Notes: generated by a model not told the origin, from the sequence alone. Shown: positions 22,714 through 31,391, numbered from the stretch's first letter. The stretch: DNA of 33,247 nt from Streptomyces beihaiensis (GCF_026274175.1 NZ_JAPHNL010000306.1:1-33247), one strand, 5' to 3'. Made by a program: numbers and translations.

Positions 22714-23544
22714 ATGACGGCACAGGCGTCCTTCAGCATCGAGAGCCCCGGCGGAACGCGCACGGTGACCGTCGCCTACGAGCGGCGGGGCGCGGGCGAG
22801 CCGCTTGTGCTGCTGCACGGGATAGGTCACCACTGGCAGGCGTGGGAGCCGGTGCTGCCGATCCTGGCGGCCGAGCGCGAGGTGATCGCGGTGGATCTGC
22901 CCGGGTTCGGGCAGTCGCCGGGCCTTCCCGACGGCGTCCCCTACGACCTGTCGAGCGTGGTGCCCGTCCTGGACGGGCTCTGCCGGGAGCTGGGCCTCGA
23001 CCGTCCGCATGTCGCGGGCAACTCGCTCGGCGGGCTGCTCGCCCTGGATCTGGGCCGGCTCAAGCTGGTGCGCTCGGTCACGGCGCTGTCTCCCGCCGGT
23101 TTCTGGAACGAGGCGGAGCGCCGCTACGCCTTCGGAGCCCTCCTCGGCATGCGGGCCGCCGCGCGGGCCATGCCACTTCCCCTGATCGAGCGGCTGTCCC
23201 GGTCCGCGGTCGGCCGCACCGTCCTCACCAGCACTATCTATGCGCGGCCCGGCCGCCGTTCACCGCGGGCCGCGGTCGCCGAGACGGTGGCCATGCGCGA
23301 GGCCGTCGGATTCCGCGACACCCTCGCGGCGGGGCGCGACGTACTCTTCACGGACGACGTCCCTGACGTCCCGGTCACCGTCGCGTGGGGCACGCGTGAC
23401 CGCCTGCTCGTGCGCCGCCAGGGCGTGCGCGCCAAGCACGTCATCCCCGGGGCGCGCCTGGTCCGGCTGCCCGGCTGCGGTCATGTCCCGATGAACGACG
23501 ACCCGGCGCTGGTGTCGCGGGTGATCCTCGACACCAGCCGCTGA
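22714..23544 (+). CDS. alpha/beta-fold hydrolase
   Basis: 276 residues. Oxyanion loop LLHGIGHHWQ (33-42), VIAVDLPGFGQS (57-68), nucleophile elbow AGNSLGG with Ser104, and the catalytic His in LPGCGHVPMND near 255. Acid candidates lie around AWGTRDRLL. No signal peptide. Esterase, lactonase or haloperoxidase-like function cannot be told apart here. The ATG at 22714 has AGGAG 8 nt upstream. It is divergent from gntR and may be controlled by it. Confidence 0.88.
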   Translation: MTAQASFSIESPGGTRTVTVAYERRGAGEPLVLLHGIGHHWQAWEPVLPILAAEREVIAVDLPGFGQSPGLPDGVPYDLSSVVPVLDGLCRELGLDRPHVAGNSLGGLLALDLGRLKLVRSVTALSPAGFWNEAERRYAFGALLGMRAAARAMPLPLIERLSRSAVGRTVLTSTIYARPGRRSPRAAVAETVAMREAVGFRDTLAAGRDVLFTDDVPDVPVTVAWGTRDRLLVRRQGVRAKHVIPGARLVRLPGCGHVPMNDDPALVSRVILDTSR

Positions 23545-23617
23545 CCGGCGGCCGAACACCCTGCGCCCGCGGCGACCCCGGCGGCGACCAGCGCGCTGCC
23601 CAGGGCCCGGCAGCCCG

Positions 23618-24111
23618 CAGTACGAGGAGCTGTTCGCCTCGGTGGGGCCTCGGGCGGTGCGGTTGCCGCTGGACGCGGAGGGGCTCGCCATGGAGCCGCT
23701 GCGCGCATCGGGGCTGTGGGCCGTCGTCACGCGTGCTCGGCGGCGCGCAGGGCCGGACCGCTCGCCCGGGCGCGCGGTGGACGGCCTGGTCGTGGAGGAC
23801 GACTACGACGGGGACTTGCGCTACGACCGGGCGCCGGTGGGCGCGCTGCAGGGGCTCGACCCGGTCATGTCGCGTATGCGGGTTCCGTCGGCAAGTCGCT
23901 CGTGCCGGGGCTGCGCCTGGGCTGGCTCGTCGTGCCGGACACGCTCGCGGACGAGGCCGTCGTACGCAAGCGGTACATGGCTCTCGGCAACCCCGCGCAG
24001 GACCAGGCGACACTGGCCCGCTTCATCGAGCACGGCGCGTACGACCGGCAGCTGCGCCGCTGCCGACGCGCCTACAAGGAACGACGTGACGCCCTGGTGA
24101 CGTCGCTACGC
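23618..24111 (+). pseudogene. MocR-type regulator/aminotransferase remnant
   Basis: Similarity to the PLP-aminotransferase part of MocR regulators is scattered over two frames. Frame 2 gives YEELFASVGPRAVRLPLD (from 23621) and DGLVVEDDYDGDLRYDRAP followed by VGALQGLDPV (to about 23863). A frameshift near 23863-23866 moves to frame 1: AYAGSVGKSLVPGLRLGW, then YDRQLRRCRRAYKERRDALV. The N-terminal GntR helix-turn-helix is gone, about 15 residues before the DGLVVEDDYD segment look deleted, and the C-terminal ~90 residues are cut at about 24111 where MFS sequence begins. Clearly decayed. Confidence 0.82.
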
Positions 24112-25516
24112 GGCCGAGCGTGCGGTCGAAGACGGTGAGCAGCAGATACAGGACGCCGGCGCCGAGCATGATCCAGGCCAGGTGGTGCATGCCGTCGGTG
24201 TCGGCGCGCTGTCCGAAGGACGCGGCGGACGCGGACGAGGCGATCATGGAGCCCATGTAGGCGAAGGTGCGCAGGAGTCCGGCGGACGAGGCGGTGCGTT
24301 CGGGGTCGGCCTGGAAGTAGACCGAGTTCTGCAGGGCGAGGTTGTTGAGCCCCTGCGGGAGGCCGAAGATCAGGGCGACGAGGACGAGGGTCCACAGCGG
24401 ACTGGTTCCGGTGAGCGTCAGCAGCACCACGCAGGCGACGATCTGTCCGGCGGCACCGACGAGGAGCTTGCCCCGGACGCCCCGACGCCGTCCGGAGACG
24501 ATGGAGACGCCGATACCCACCACGAACATGGGTATCTGCACCAGTCCGGCGTGGAACGGGGTGAGTCCGTGGCCGTCCTCGGACCACTGGCTGAAGCCGT
24601 AGAGGAAGGCGTACGCGACGACGTAGGCGACGAGTGCGCGTGCGTAGGTGGCCAGGAGAGGCGTGTTGCCGCCGAGCACCCGCAGGTCGATGAAGGGGGC
24701 GGTGGCCCTCAGCTCACGCAGCGCGAAGGCGGTCGCGGAGGCGGCGACGGCGAGGAGCAGGTACCAGTCGGGCGGCCGCAGGTTCATGAGGAAGAGCAGC
24801 AAGGACACGAGCGTCGCGGCGAAGAGCCCCATGCCGAGCAGGTCGAGCTGCGCGGCGACGCCCCCGCTCGCCCTGGCCCGCGCCGACGGCGCCTTGGGCC
24901 CGGGCAGCCGCCACAGGCCGAGCAGTACGGCGGCGACAGCGAGCGGAACGTTCAGCGCGAAGGTGGCGCGCCAGCCGCCCGCCGCGATGAGGAGACCACC
25001 GAGGAGCGGCCCGACGACCGCGATCGTCTGGTTGGCGACGGCGAGCGCGGTGAGCACCCCGGCGGGGCTGTCGCGTCCGGTGCGGTCGGCTTCACTGCGC
25101 ACGAGTGCCATCGCCGCGGGGTAACCGGCGCAGGTGCCGAAGCCGAGCAGGACGCGGGCGCCGATGAGCACACCGAGGTTCGGCGCGAGGGTTCCGACGA
25201 CACCGGCGACGCCGACGAGGCCGGTGCTGATGAGGAAGAGCCTGCGCGGCCCGAAGAGGTCGATGAGCCGGCCGACGACCGGCTGGCCGAGGGAGGTCGC
25301 CAGGTACAGGGCGCTGACCAGCCACGCGGTCTGCGCGGCGGGGGCGCCGAGGGCCCGGCCGATGGGGACGAGGGCGACGGAGATGATCGTCGAGTTGACC
25401 GGGTTGAGGACCGACCCGAGCAGCATCGGGGGCAGCAGCCGCCGGTCGAAGCCGGTCTCCGCGCCGGTCGCCCTCCTGGCGGCGCCGTTCGTCACGTCGT
25501 TCATGGATCGGCACAT
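24023..25516 (-). CDS. MFS transporter (DHA2/drug exporter-like) with altered C-terminus
   Basis: About 497 residues and 12-14 membrane helices: SVLNPVNSTIISVALVPIG in the first, FGPRRLFLISTGLVG (motif A region) and ANQTIAVVGPLLGGLLIAAG (motif C-like). The family-like sequence ends at VFDRTLGR. After it about 30 residues are read antisense to the MocR remnant, so the native stop was lost at a deletion junction near 24108-24113. The start is ATG 25516 (TGATG overlap with the marR stop) or ATG 25504. The adjacent MarR repressor suggests substrate-inducible efflux. Confidence 0.88.
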   Translation of the reverse strand: MCRSMNDVTNGAARRATGAETGFDRRLLPPMLLGSVLNPVNSTIISVALVPIGRALGAPAAQTAWLVSALYLATSLGQPVVGRLIDLFGPRRLFLISTGLVGVAGVVGTLAPNLGVLIGARVLLGFGTCAGYPAAMALVRSEADRTGRDSPAGVLTALAVANQTIAVVGPLLGGLLIAAGGWRATFALNVPLAVAAVLLGLWRLPGPKAPSARARASGGVAAQLDLLGMGLFAATLVSLLLFLMNLRPPDWYLLLAVAASATAFALRELRATAPFIDLRVLGGNTPLLATYARALVAYVVAYAFLYGFSQWSEDGHGLTPFHAGLVQIPMFVVGIGVSIVSGRRRGVRGKLLVGAAGQIVACVVLLTLTGTSPLWTLVLVALIFGLPQGLNNLALQNSVYFQADPERTASSAGLLRTFAYMGSMIASSASAASFGQRADTDGMHHLAWIMLGAGVLYLLLTVFDRTLGRVATSPGRHVVPCRRVGSGAAAGRTRRAR

Positions 25517-25962
25517 CAGTCGTCGATCAGCCGCCGAAGTACGGTCATGGCCGCCAGTACGGTCTGTCGCTCCTCTTCGGTGCACATGTCCCGCAACCGT
25601 CCGGCGAGCCATTCGGTACGGGCCTGGCGGCCTTCCTCGACGCGCCGACGGCCCTGAGGGGTCAGTGTGATGAGCAGGCGCCGCCCGTCGTCCGGGTCGG
25701 GGGTCCGCTCCACGAGCCCGAGGGCGGCGAGCGCGGCGACGGTCGCCGTCATGGACTGGTGCCGCACTCCCTCGCTCGCGGCGAGTTCGCTGGCCGTGAC
25801 CGCCTTCTTGTCGGACAGGCGGGCCAGGACGGTCGCCTGCCCCAAGGTCATCTCGTCGGTCCGCGAGGCGCTCAGCAGGCGCCGCCGCAGCCGACTGACG
25901 ACGGCGCGGATCTCCCGCGACACCTCGACAGCCGAAGCCGACGGATCCGGGTTCTCGCTCAT
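25516..25962 (-). CDS. MarR-family transcriptional regulator
   Basis: 148 residues, one winged-helix domain: TLGQATVLARLSDKKAVTAS, the recognition helix HQSMTATVAALAALGLVERT, and the wing DPDDGRRLLITLTPQGRRR. Typical length. It is first in an operon with the MFS exporter (TGATG coupling) and probably represses it until a toxic ligand binds. Repeated CTGTnCAG elements upstream are candidate sites. The ATG at 25960-25962 is the natural family start. Confidence 0.92.
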   Translation of the reverse strand: MSENPDPSASAVEVSREIRAVVSRLRRRLLSASRTDEMTLGQATVLARLSDKKAVTASELAASEGVRHQSMTATVAALAALGLVERTPDPDDGRRLLITLTPQGRRRVEEGRQARTEWLAGRLRDMCTEEERQTVLAAMTVLRRLIDD

Positions 25963-25990
25963 GCCGCCACGGTAATTCGCACAGGCGACA

Positions 25991-26011
25991 CTGTCCAGTT
26001 TACCTGTACAG
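25991..26011. promoter_or_regulatory. repeated CTGTnCAG sites upstream of marR
   Basis: CTGTCCAG (25991-25998) and the palindrome CTGTACAG (26004-26011) are 13 bp apart. On the minus strand TAAACT lies between them and could be the marR -10. The layout fits a MarR operator over the promoter; no convincing -35 was found. Confidence 0.45.
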
Positions 26012-26126
26012 CTTTCCTGAGTGTTCCAGGAGCGCAGGGTCCAGTCAAAACGGGCAAACGCCGTCTTTACTCAGCGGTCACAAAGCGTTCGTGATCACGC
26101 AACACCGTTCCTTCACAGTGGAGGGC

Positions 26127-27557
26127 ATGAGTCCAGACATGTCTGACGTGACGCGCGCGAGGAACGGACGGCCGGTGCACCACTGGCGCAGGGACCTGGT
26201 CGAACTGGCCGCCCTGTTCACCGCCGTCGCGGTGGCGGACGCGGTGGCCAACCTGGTCGGGCACGGGCCGCACGGCCCCGCTCTGCTCGTCGTCTCGGCC
26301 GTCGCGCTCTTCGGCACCGCCGGGTTCCACGCCTGGTGGTCACGGCGCCACAACCACGCCCCTCCCTCCCCCGATACCAGCGCCCGTCCGCACGTCTTTC
26401 CCGAGACGGCGGACGGGCGGCAGGCCCCGGAGCAGACGTCGCCCGACCCGGCGGACAGCTGCTTGTGGCGGATGCGGACCACCGTGCGCGACGCTCCCGG
26501 TTCGCTCGCCGCGCTGTGCACGGCGCTCGCCCACCGGCGGATCGACATCCTGAGCCTGCAGACGCACCCACTGGCCGACGGCACCGTCGACGAGTTCCTG
26601 CTGCGCGCCCCCCAGGAACTGCCCGTCGCCGATCTGACCCGCGCGGTCGCGCTGGCCGGCGGCTGCGGCACCTGGATCGAGCGCGCCGACGCCCACGACC
26701 TGGTGGACGCCCCCACCAGAATCCTGGGCCTGGCCACACGGACGGCTCTCGACGCCGCCGAACTACCGCTGTCGCTGCGGCAGTTGCTGGGGCGTTGCAC
26801 CATCCGCTCGCGCCCGGCCCCGTCCGCCGGCGCGGTGGAGGCCGACGGTGAGGGCGACCGCCCCTCCGTCGAGGGCGCGCTCGACGAGACCGTGATGCGG
26901 CTGCGCACGCCGCAGGGCGGCGTGATCACCGTCGAGCGGCCGTATCTGCCGTTCACGCCCACGGAGTTCGCCCGCGCCCGCGCCCTCGTGGAGCTCGACG
27001 CCCGGCTCGGCCCCCGGGTGCCGGACGGCGCCGATGTGCTCACCCTCCCGGAGGGACCCGACATCACGGTGCGCCGCGCCGACGCCGCCGACCTGGCCGC
27101 GGCGAGGGCGATGCACGAGCGGTGCTCGCGGCGGACGTTGGGGCTGCGCTACCACGGCCCGGTGGGCGACGTCGACCGCTACCTCAACCACCTGCTCAGC
27201 CCGCACTTCGGCCGCACGATCGCCGCGCAGACCGCGTCGGGCCGCGTCGTCGCCCTCGGCCACCTGCTCTGGGACGGCGACGAGACCGAGGTCGCCCTGC
27301 TCGTCGAGGACGCCTGGCAGCGCCGCGGCATCGGCTCCGAACTCCTCGGCCGCCTGGTCGCGATGGCGATCGAGGCGGGCTGCGAGAGCGTGTACGCGGT
27401 GACACAGGCCGCCAACACGGGCATGGTCGCGGCGATGCGCGGGCTCGGCCTTCCGCTCGACTACCAGATCGAGGAGGGCACGCTGGTCATCACCGCGCGG
27501 CTCGACGCGACGCCGGTCAGCTCCCGGCTTCCGTACGAACGGCACCAGCGGCGCTGA
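26127..27557 (+). CDS. membrane-anchored ACT-GNAT acetyltransferase fusion
   Basis: 476 residues from ATG 26127 (GTG 26091 and ATG 26139 are alternatives; GGAGGG ends 1 nt before 26127). Two hydrophobic helices (about 26-45 and 50-70) precede a basic/Pro linker. An ACT domain spans about 113-187 (RDAPGSLAALCTALAHRRID with the ACT Gly). A middle region is followed by a GNAT domain (about 320-470) with acetyl-CoA loop WQRRGIGSELLGRL. Soluble ACT-GNAT proteins in actinobacteria are amino-acid-controlled lysine acetyltransferases; this one adds a membrane anchor. Its last 41 bp overlap a convergent Cys/Met PLP gene. Confidence 0.85.
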   Translation: MSPDMSDVTRARNGRPVHHWRRDLVELAALFTAVAVADAVANLVGHGPHGPALLVVSAVALFGTAGFHAWWSRRHNHAPPSPDTSARPHVFPETADGRQAPEQTSPDPADSCLWRMRTTVRDAPGSLAALCTALAHRRIDILSLQTHPLADGTVDEFLLRAPQELPVADLTRAVALAGGCGTWIERADAHDLVDAPTRILGLATRTALDAAELPLSLRQLLGRCTIRSRPAPSAGAVEADGEGDRPSVEGALDETVMRLRTPQGGVITVERPYLPFTPTEFARARALVELDARLGPRVPDGADVLTLPEGPDITVRRADAADLAAARAMHERCSRRTLGLRYHGPVGDVDRYLNHLLSPHFGRTIAAQTASGRVVALGHLLWDGDETEVALLVEDAWQRRGIGSELLGRLVAMAIEAGCESVYAVTQAANTGMVAAMRGLGLPLDYQIEEGTLVITARLDATPVSSRLPYERHQRR

Positions 27558-28767
27558 CGGTGTCCTGCCGCGGTCCGTCCGCCGCCCGGTCCAGCGCGCC
27601 GTCCAGGTCGGCCCAGAGGTCCTCGACGTCCTCCAGGCCGACCGAGAGACGCAGCAGCCGGTCACTGACGCCCGCGGCCCTGCGGTCGTCGGCGGCCACG
27701 ATGCGGTGGCTGATCGAGGCCGGGTGCTGGATGAGCGAGTCGACGCTGCCGAGGCTCACCGCCGGGGTGATCAGGCCGACGCCCGCGATCACCGCGTGCG
27801 GGTCCCCGGCCACCTCGAAGGCGACCATGGCACCGCCCAGACGCGGATAGTGCACCCGGCTCACCCGCGGGTCGGCGGCCAGGCGCCGCGCCAGTTCCGC
27901 CGCGCTCGCCGAGGCCGCCCGCACCCGGACCGGCAGCGTGGCCAGGCCGCGCAGCAGCAGGTACCCGGCGAGCGGGTGCAGCACGCCACCCGTCGCGAAC
28001 CGCACCTTGCGCAGCTCACGCGCGAACTCCTCGTCGCACGCCACGACGCCGCCGAGCACGTCCCCGTGCCCGCCCAGGTACTTGGTCGCGCTGTGCAGGA
28101 CGAGCCGGGCGCCGCTCTCCAGGGGGCGTTGCAGGACGGGCGTGGCGAAGGTGTTGTCGACGAGCAGCGGCACGGAGCCGCAGGCGTGCGCGACGGCTCG
28201 CAGGTCGACCTCGGCGAGGGTCGGGTTGGCGGGCGACTCCACCATCACCAGGCCCGTGTCGGGGCGGATAGCGTCGGCGATGCCCGCCGGGTCGACCCAG
28301 CTCACCTCCGAGCCGAGCGCGCCCGCGGTGAGCAGGTGGTCACTACAGCCGTACAGCGGGCGGACGGCGACGACATGGCGCAGCCCCGCCGCGATGCGCA
28401 CGAGCAGCACCGCGCTGAGCGCCGCCATGCCGCTGGCGAACGCCACCGCGCTCTCGGCCCCTTCCAGGCGGGCCAGGGCCGTCTCGAAGCGGGCGACGGT
28501 GGGGTTGCCGAGCCGCCCGTACACCGGTGGCCCGCCGTCGAGGACGCCGCTCTCGGCGAACGCGTCGATCCGGGCGGCCTCGGCCCGGCTGTCGGCGGAC
28601 GGGTAGGTGGTGGACAGGTCGATCGGCGGGGCGTGCAGACCGAGCGCGGTGAGGTCCTCGCGCCCGGCGTGCACGGCCTGCGTGGCGAGCGACCGCACTG
28701 TGCGGCGCGCCCTCGCGTCGCCCGCGTGTCCGTCTGCGTACTCGTCTGCGTACTCACGGTGTCCCAT
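27517..28767 (-). CDS. Cys/Met-metabolism PLP enzyme (gamma-synthase/gamma-lyase type)
   Basis: 416 residues. LATQAVHAGRED begins the fold; PVYGRLGNPTVARFE, VAFASGMAALSAVLL, VMVESPANPTL and LLVDNTFATPVLQRPL follow, and the Schiff-base lysine is in LHSATKYLGGHGD. SVGLEDVEDL closes the family signature. It could be cystathionine gamma-synthase, gamma-lyase or methionine gamma-lyase; I cannot decide. The ATG at 28765-28767 follows no ribosome binding site. Residues 2-11 hold a 12-bp duplication (EYADEYAD), so the true start may be further in. Divergent from an Lrp gene, a likely regulator. Confidence 0.9.
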   Translation of the reverse strand: MGHREYADEYADGHAGDARARRTVRSLATQAVHAGREDLTALGLHAPPIDLSTTYPSADSRAEAARIDAFAESGVLDGGPPVYGRLGNPTVARFETALARLEGAESAVAFASGMAALSAVLLVRIAAGLRHVVAVRPLYGCSDHLLTAGALGSEVSWVDPAGIADAIRPDTGLVMVESPANPTLAEVDLRAVAHACGSVPLLVDNTFATPVLQRPLESGARLVLHSATKYLGGHGDVLGGVVACDEEFARELRKVRFATGGVLHPLAGYLLLRGLATLPVRVRAASASAAELARRLAADPRVSRVHYPRLGGAMVAFEVAGDPHAVIAGVGLITPAVSLGSVDSLIQHPASISHRIVAADDRRAAGVSDRLLRLSVGLEDVEDLWADLDGALDRAADGPRQDTVSAAGAVRTEAGS

Positions 28768-28791
28768 GCGCACAGGCTGAACACCGACCGG

Positions 28792-28827
28792 TTCCCGGTG
28801 GACAAGTCCCGTGTTACGTTCGGCCGA
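28792..28827 (+). promoter_or_regulatory. lrp promoter, probably leaderless
   Basis: TTCCCG (28792-28797), a 17-bp spacer and TACGTT (28815-28820) lie exactly 6 nt before the ATG at 28827, with no Shine-Dalgarno sequence. AACAC (28780-28784) and GTGTT (28811-28815) flank the spacer as a weak inverted repeat that could serve Lrp. Confidence 0.4.
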
Positions 28828-29351
28828 TGTCGGACTCCGTCGTACTCGATCCGGTTGATCTGGAGATCCTGCGGCTGCTGCAGAACGATGCCCGTATCAC
28901 CTACCGGGACCTGGCGGCGCAGGTCGGTGTCGCGGCCTCGACCTGTCTCGACCGGGTCAACAGGCTGCGCCGCGCCGGGGTGATCCTCGGTCACGTGCTG
29001 CGGCTCGATCCCGGCAAGCTGGGCCGCGGCCTCCAGGCGCTGCTGTCCGTGCAGGTGCGACCGCACCGCCGTGAGCTGGTCGGCCCGTTCGTGGAGCGGA
29101 TCCGGTCGCTGCCCGAGGCGCTCACGGTCTTCCACCTGACCGGCCCGGACGACTACTTGGTGCATGTGGCGGTGCGCGACATGGCGGATCTGCAGCGGCT
29201 CGTCCTCGACGCGTTCACCGCGCACCGCGAGGTGGCTCGGGTGGAGACGCGGCTGATCTTCCAACAGTGGGACTGCGGACCGTTGTTGCCACCGGATGCG
29301 CGGGCCGCTTCCGGCACGCTGACGGCGAATCATGGTGGCGCGGCCCCCTGA
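28827..29351 (+). CDS. Lrp/AsnC-family transcriptional regulator
   Basis: 174 residues. N-terminal helix-turn-helix: LDPVDLEILRLLQNDARITY, DLAAQVGVAASTCLDRVNRL. C-terminal RAM (ACT-like) effector domain with LTVFHLTGPDDYLVHVAVRD. The final 25 residues (after QQWDCGPLLPPD) are an extension. Lrp proteins assemble as octamers and sense amino acids. Divergent from the Cys/Met PLP enzyme, so it probably controls methionine or cysteine breakdown, like other Lrp proteins beside gamma-lyases. Confidence 0.92.
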   Translation: MSDSVVLDPVDLEILRLLQNDARITYRDLAAQVGVAASTCLDRVNRLRRAGVILGHVLRLDPGKLGRGLQALLSVQVRPHRRELVGPFVERIRSLPEALTVFHLTGPDDYLVHVAVRDMADLQRLVLDAFTAHREVARVETRLIFQQWDCGPLLPPDARAASGTLTANHGGAAP

Positions 29352-29371
29352 CTAGTACGAGGATGTTCGGC

Positions 29372-31087
29372 ATGCCAGACACCTCACACAGCCCCAGTCA
29401 GCTTCCCCGCCAGGTCGCCGACGCGTTCGTCGACGCCCACGTCGCCCTGGACCCGGTCGAGGGCACCTACCTCGGCGTCCCGGAGTGCCACAGCAAACTG
29501 CCCGACCTCTCCCCCGCCGGCCTCGACGCCGTCGCGGAGCTCGCCCGTGCCACGCTGGCCCGGCTCGACGCGGCGGAGCGCGTCCCGGGCGCCGACAGCG
29601 ACGTCGAGCGGCGGTGCGCGCGGCTGCTGCGCGAGCGGCTCACCGCGCAGCTGGCGGTGCACGACGCGGACGAGCACCTGCGCGCCGTCGGCAATCTGGG
29701 TTCGCCGATCCACCAGGTGCGCGAGGTGTTCACGGTCACCCCGACCGAGACGGACGACGACTGGTCGGCCGTGGCCCAGCGGCTGCGTGCGGTCCCGGCG
29801 GCGTACGCCGGATACCGCGAGAGGCTGGAACTGGGCCTGGAGCGCAAGCTCTTCGCGGGCCCCCGGCCGACGGCGACGGTCGTCACCCAGCTGTCCGAGT
29901 GGGCGGGCCAGGGGCAAGCGCAGGGCCAGGGGCGGCAGCGGGGCTGGTTCGGCGAGTTCGCCTCCGCAGGACCGGACGCGCTGCGCGGCGAGCTCGACGA
30001 GGCGGCGCGCGCGGCCGACGCCGCCGTGGTCGCGCTGCGCGACTGGCTGCGCGACGTGTACGGGCCGGCCGTCGAGGGCGCGCCCGACGTCGTGGGCCGC
30101 GAGCGGTACGCGCGCTGGTCGCGCTACTACAACGGCGCCGACCTCGACCTGGACGAGGCGTACGCGTACGGCTGGAGCGAGTTCCACCGGCTGCTCGGGG
30201 AGATGCGCGTCGAGGCGGAGAAGATCCTGCCCGGTGCGAAGACGCCGTGGGTGGCGCTGGCCCGTCTCGACGAGCACGGGCGGCACATCGAGGGCGTCGA
30301 CGAGGTGCGGCGCTGGCTGCAAGGGGTGATGGACGAGGCGATCGCGGCGCTCGACGGCACGCACTTCGAACTCGCCGAGCGGGTACGGAAGGTGGAGTCC
30401 TGCATCGCCCCGCCCGGCAGTGCGGCGGCGCCGTACTACACGCCGCCGTCGGAGGATTTCTCCCGTCCCGGCCGCACCTGGCTTCCCACCATGGGCCAGA
30501 CCCGGTTCCCGGTCTACGACCTGGTGTCGACCTGGTACCACGAGGGGGTGCCCGGCCACCACCTCCAGCTGGCCCAGTGGGCGCACGTGGCCGGTGACCT
30601 CTCCCGCTACCAGGCGTCGCTCGGTATCGTCTCGGCCAACGCGGAGGGCTGGGCGCTGTACGCGGAACGGCTGATGGACGAGCTGGGCTTCCTCAAGGAC
30701 GCCGAGACGCGGCTCGGCTATCTGGACGCGCAGATGATGCGCGCCTGCCGGGTCATCGTCGACATCGGCATGCACCTGGAGCTGGAGATCCCGGCGGACT
30801 CGCCGTTCCACCCGGGCGAGCGGTGGACCCCGCGGCTCGCGCAGGAGTTCTTCGGCTCGCACAGCAGCCGTCCGGCGGACTTCGTGGAGAGCGAGCTGAC
30901 CCGGTATCTGTCGATCCCGGGCCAGGCGATCGGATACAAGCTCGGCGAGCGGGCGTGGCTGCTCGGCCGTGAGCGGGCGCGCGCGGCGCACGGCGCGTCG
31001 TTCGACGCCAAGGCATGGCACATGGCGGCGCTGTCGCAGGGCTCCCTCGGCCTGGACGACCTAGTGGACGAACTGGCCCGCCTGTAG
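29372..31087 (+). CDS. DUF885 family protein (putative metallopeptidase)
   Basis: 571 residues, complete. DUF885 (PF05960) hallmarks are HEGVPGHH at about 390-397, the zinc-site motif, and NAEGWALYAERLMDELG about 35 residues later with the third ligand Glu. PGQAIGYKLG near the C-terminus is also conserved. No signal peptide is seen, so it should be cytoplasmic. The start is ATG 29372, with GAGGA 9 nt upstream; ATG 29363 is in frame. Substrate unknown; peptidase activity is inferred from the motif alone. Confidence 0.9.
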   Translation: MPDTSHSPSQLPRQVADAFVDAHVALDPVEGTYLGVPECHSKLPDLSPAGLDAVAELARATLARLDAAERVPGADSDVERRCARLLRERLTAQLAVHDADEHLRAVGNLGSPIHQVREVFTVTPTETDDDWSAVAQRLRAVPAAYAGYRERLELGLERKLFAGPRPTATVVTQLSEWAGQGQAQGQGRQRGWFGEFASAGPDALRGELDEAARAADAAVVALRDWLRDVYGPAVEGAPDVVGRERYARWSRYYNGADLDLDEAYAYGWSEFHRLLGEMRVEAEKILPGAKTPWVALARLDEHGRHIEGVDEVRRWLQGVMDEAIAALDGTHFELAERVRKVESCIAPPGSAAAPYYTPPSEDFSRPGRTWLPTMGQTRFPVYDLVSTWYHEGVPGHHLQLAQWAHVAGDLSRYQASLGIVSANAEGWALYAERLMDELGFLKDAETRLGYLDAQMMRACRVIVDIGMHLELEIPADSPFHPGERWTPRLAQEFFGSHSSRPADFVESELTRYLSIPGQAIGYKLGERAWLLGRERARAAHGASFDAKAWHMAALSQGSLGLDDLVDELARL

Positions 31088-31120
31088 GAGACGGACGGGA
31101 GGCGGCGGGCCGCGCGGCGG

Positions 31121-31345
31121 CTACCCCTTGACCGGCTGTGCGGCGCCCGCCTCCTTCACCAGGCGGTCACCGACGGCGACCGCCTCCCACAGGGTCTTGT
31201 CGATACGGACCTTCTTGGTCGCGCCGTCAGGGAAGCGGATCTCGGCGTAGTGGTAGAGGTTGGAGCCGTCGGTGTTCCTGCGGGTCTTGTCGACGACGAC
31301 GCCGTCCCAGCTGTCTTCTTCGCGCACTTTGCGGGATTTGAACAT
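31121..31345 (-). CDS. small DUF7489-type protein
   Basis: 74 residues. MFKSRKVREEDSWDG, then TDGSNLYHYAEIRFPDG and KKVRIDKTLWEAVAVGD: a small, probably beta-rich protein conserved in Streptomyces as I recall it (DUF7489). The second half resembles an OB- or SH3-like barrel, but I cannot place it. The ATG at 31343-31345 is chosen because the conserved start is there and AAGG precedes it; the 97-codon frame to 31414 adds nothing. Convergent with the DUF885 gene (33 bp between stops). Confidence 0.8.
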   Translation of the reverse strand: MFKSRKVREEDSWDGVVVDKTRRNTDGSNLYHYAEIRFPDGATKKVRIDKTLWEAVAVGDRLVKEAGAAQPVKG

Positions 31346-31391
31346 GCCTTCAGGGTGCCACGCGCCGTGCCGAGGCGCGGGCCGAACGCGG

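Noticed and set aside
23481-23708. Lipoprotein-like signal (LVAAGVAAGAGC) on the minus strand
   Set aside because: A short stretch looks like a lipobox, but no start codon fits, it runs antisense into the hydrolase and the frame has no further coding character. A remnant of a deleted gene cannot be excluded.
24182-25657. Long plus-strand frame antisense to the MFS gene
   Set aside because: Gly/Glu/Asp-rich shadow of a transmembrane gene; no domain or ribosome site.
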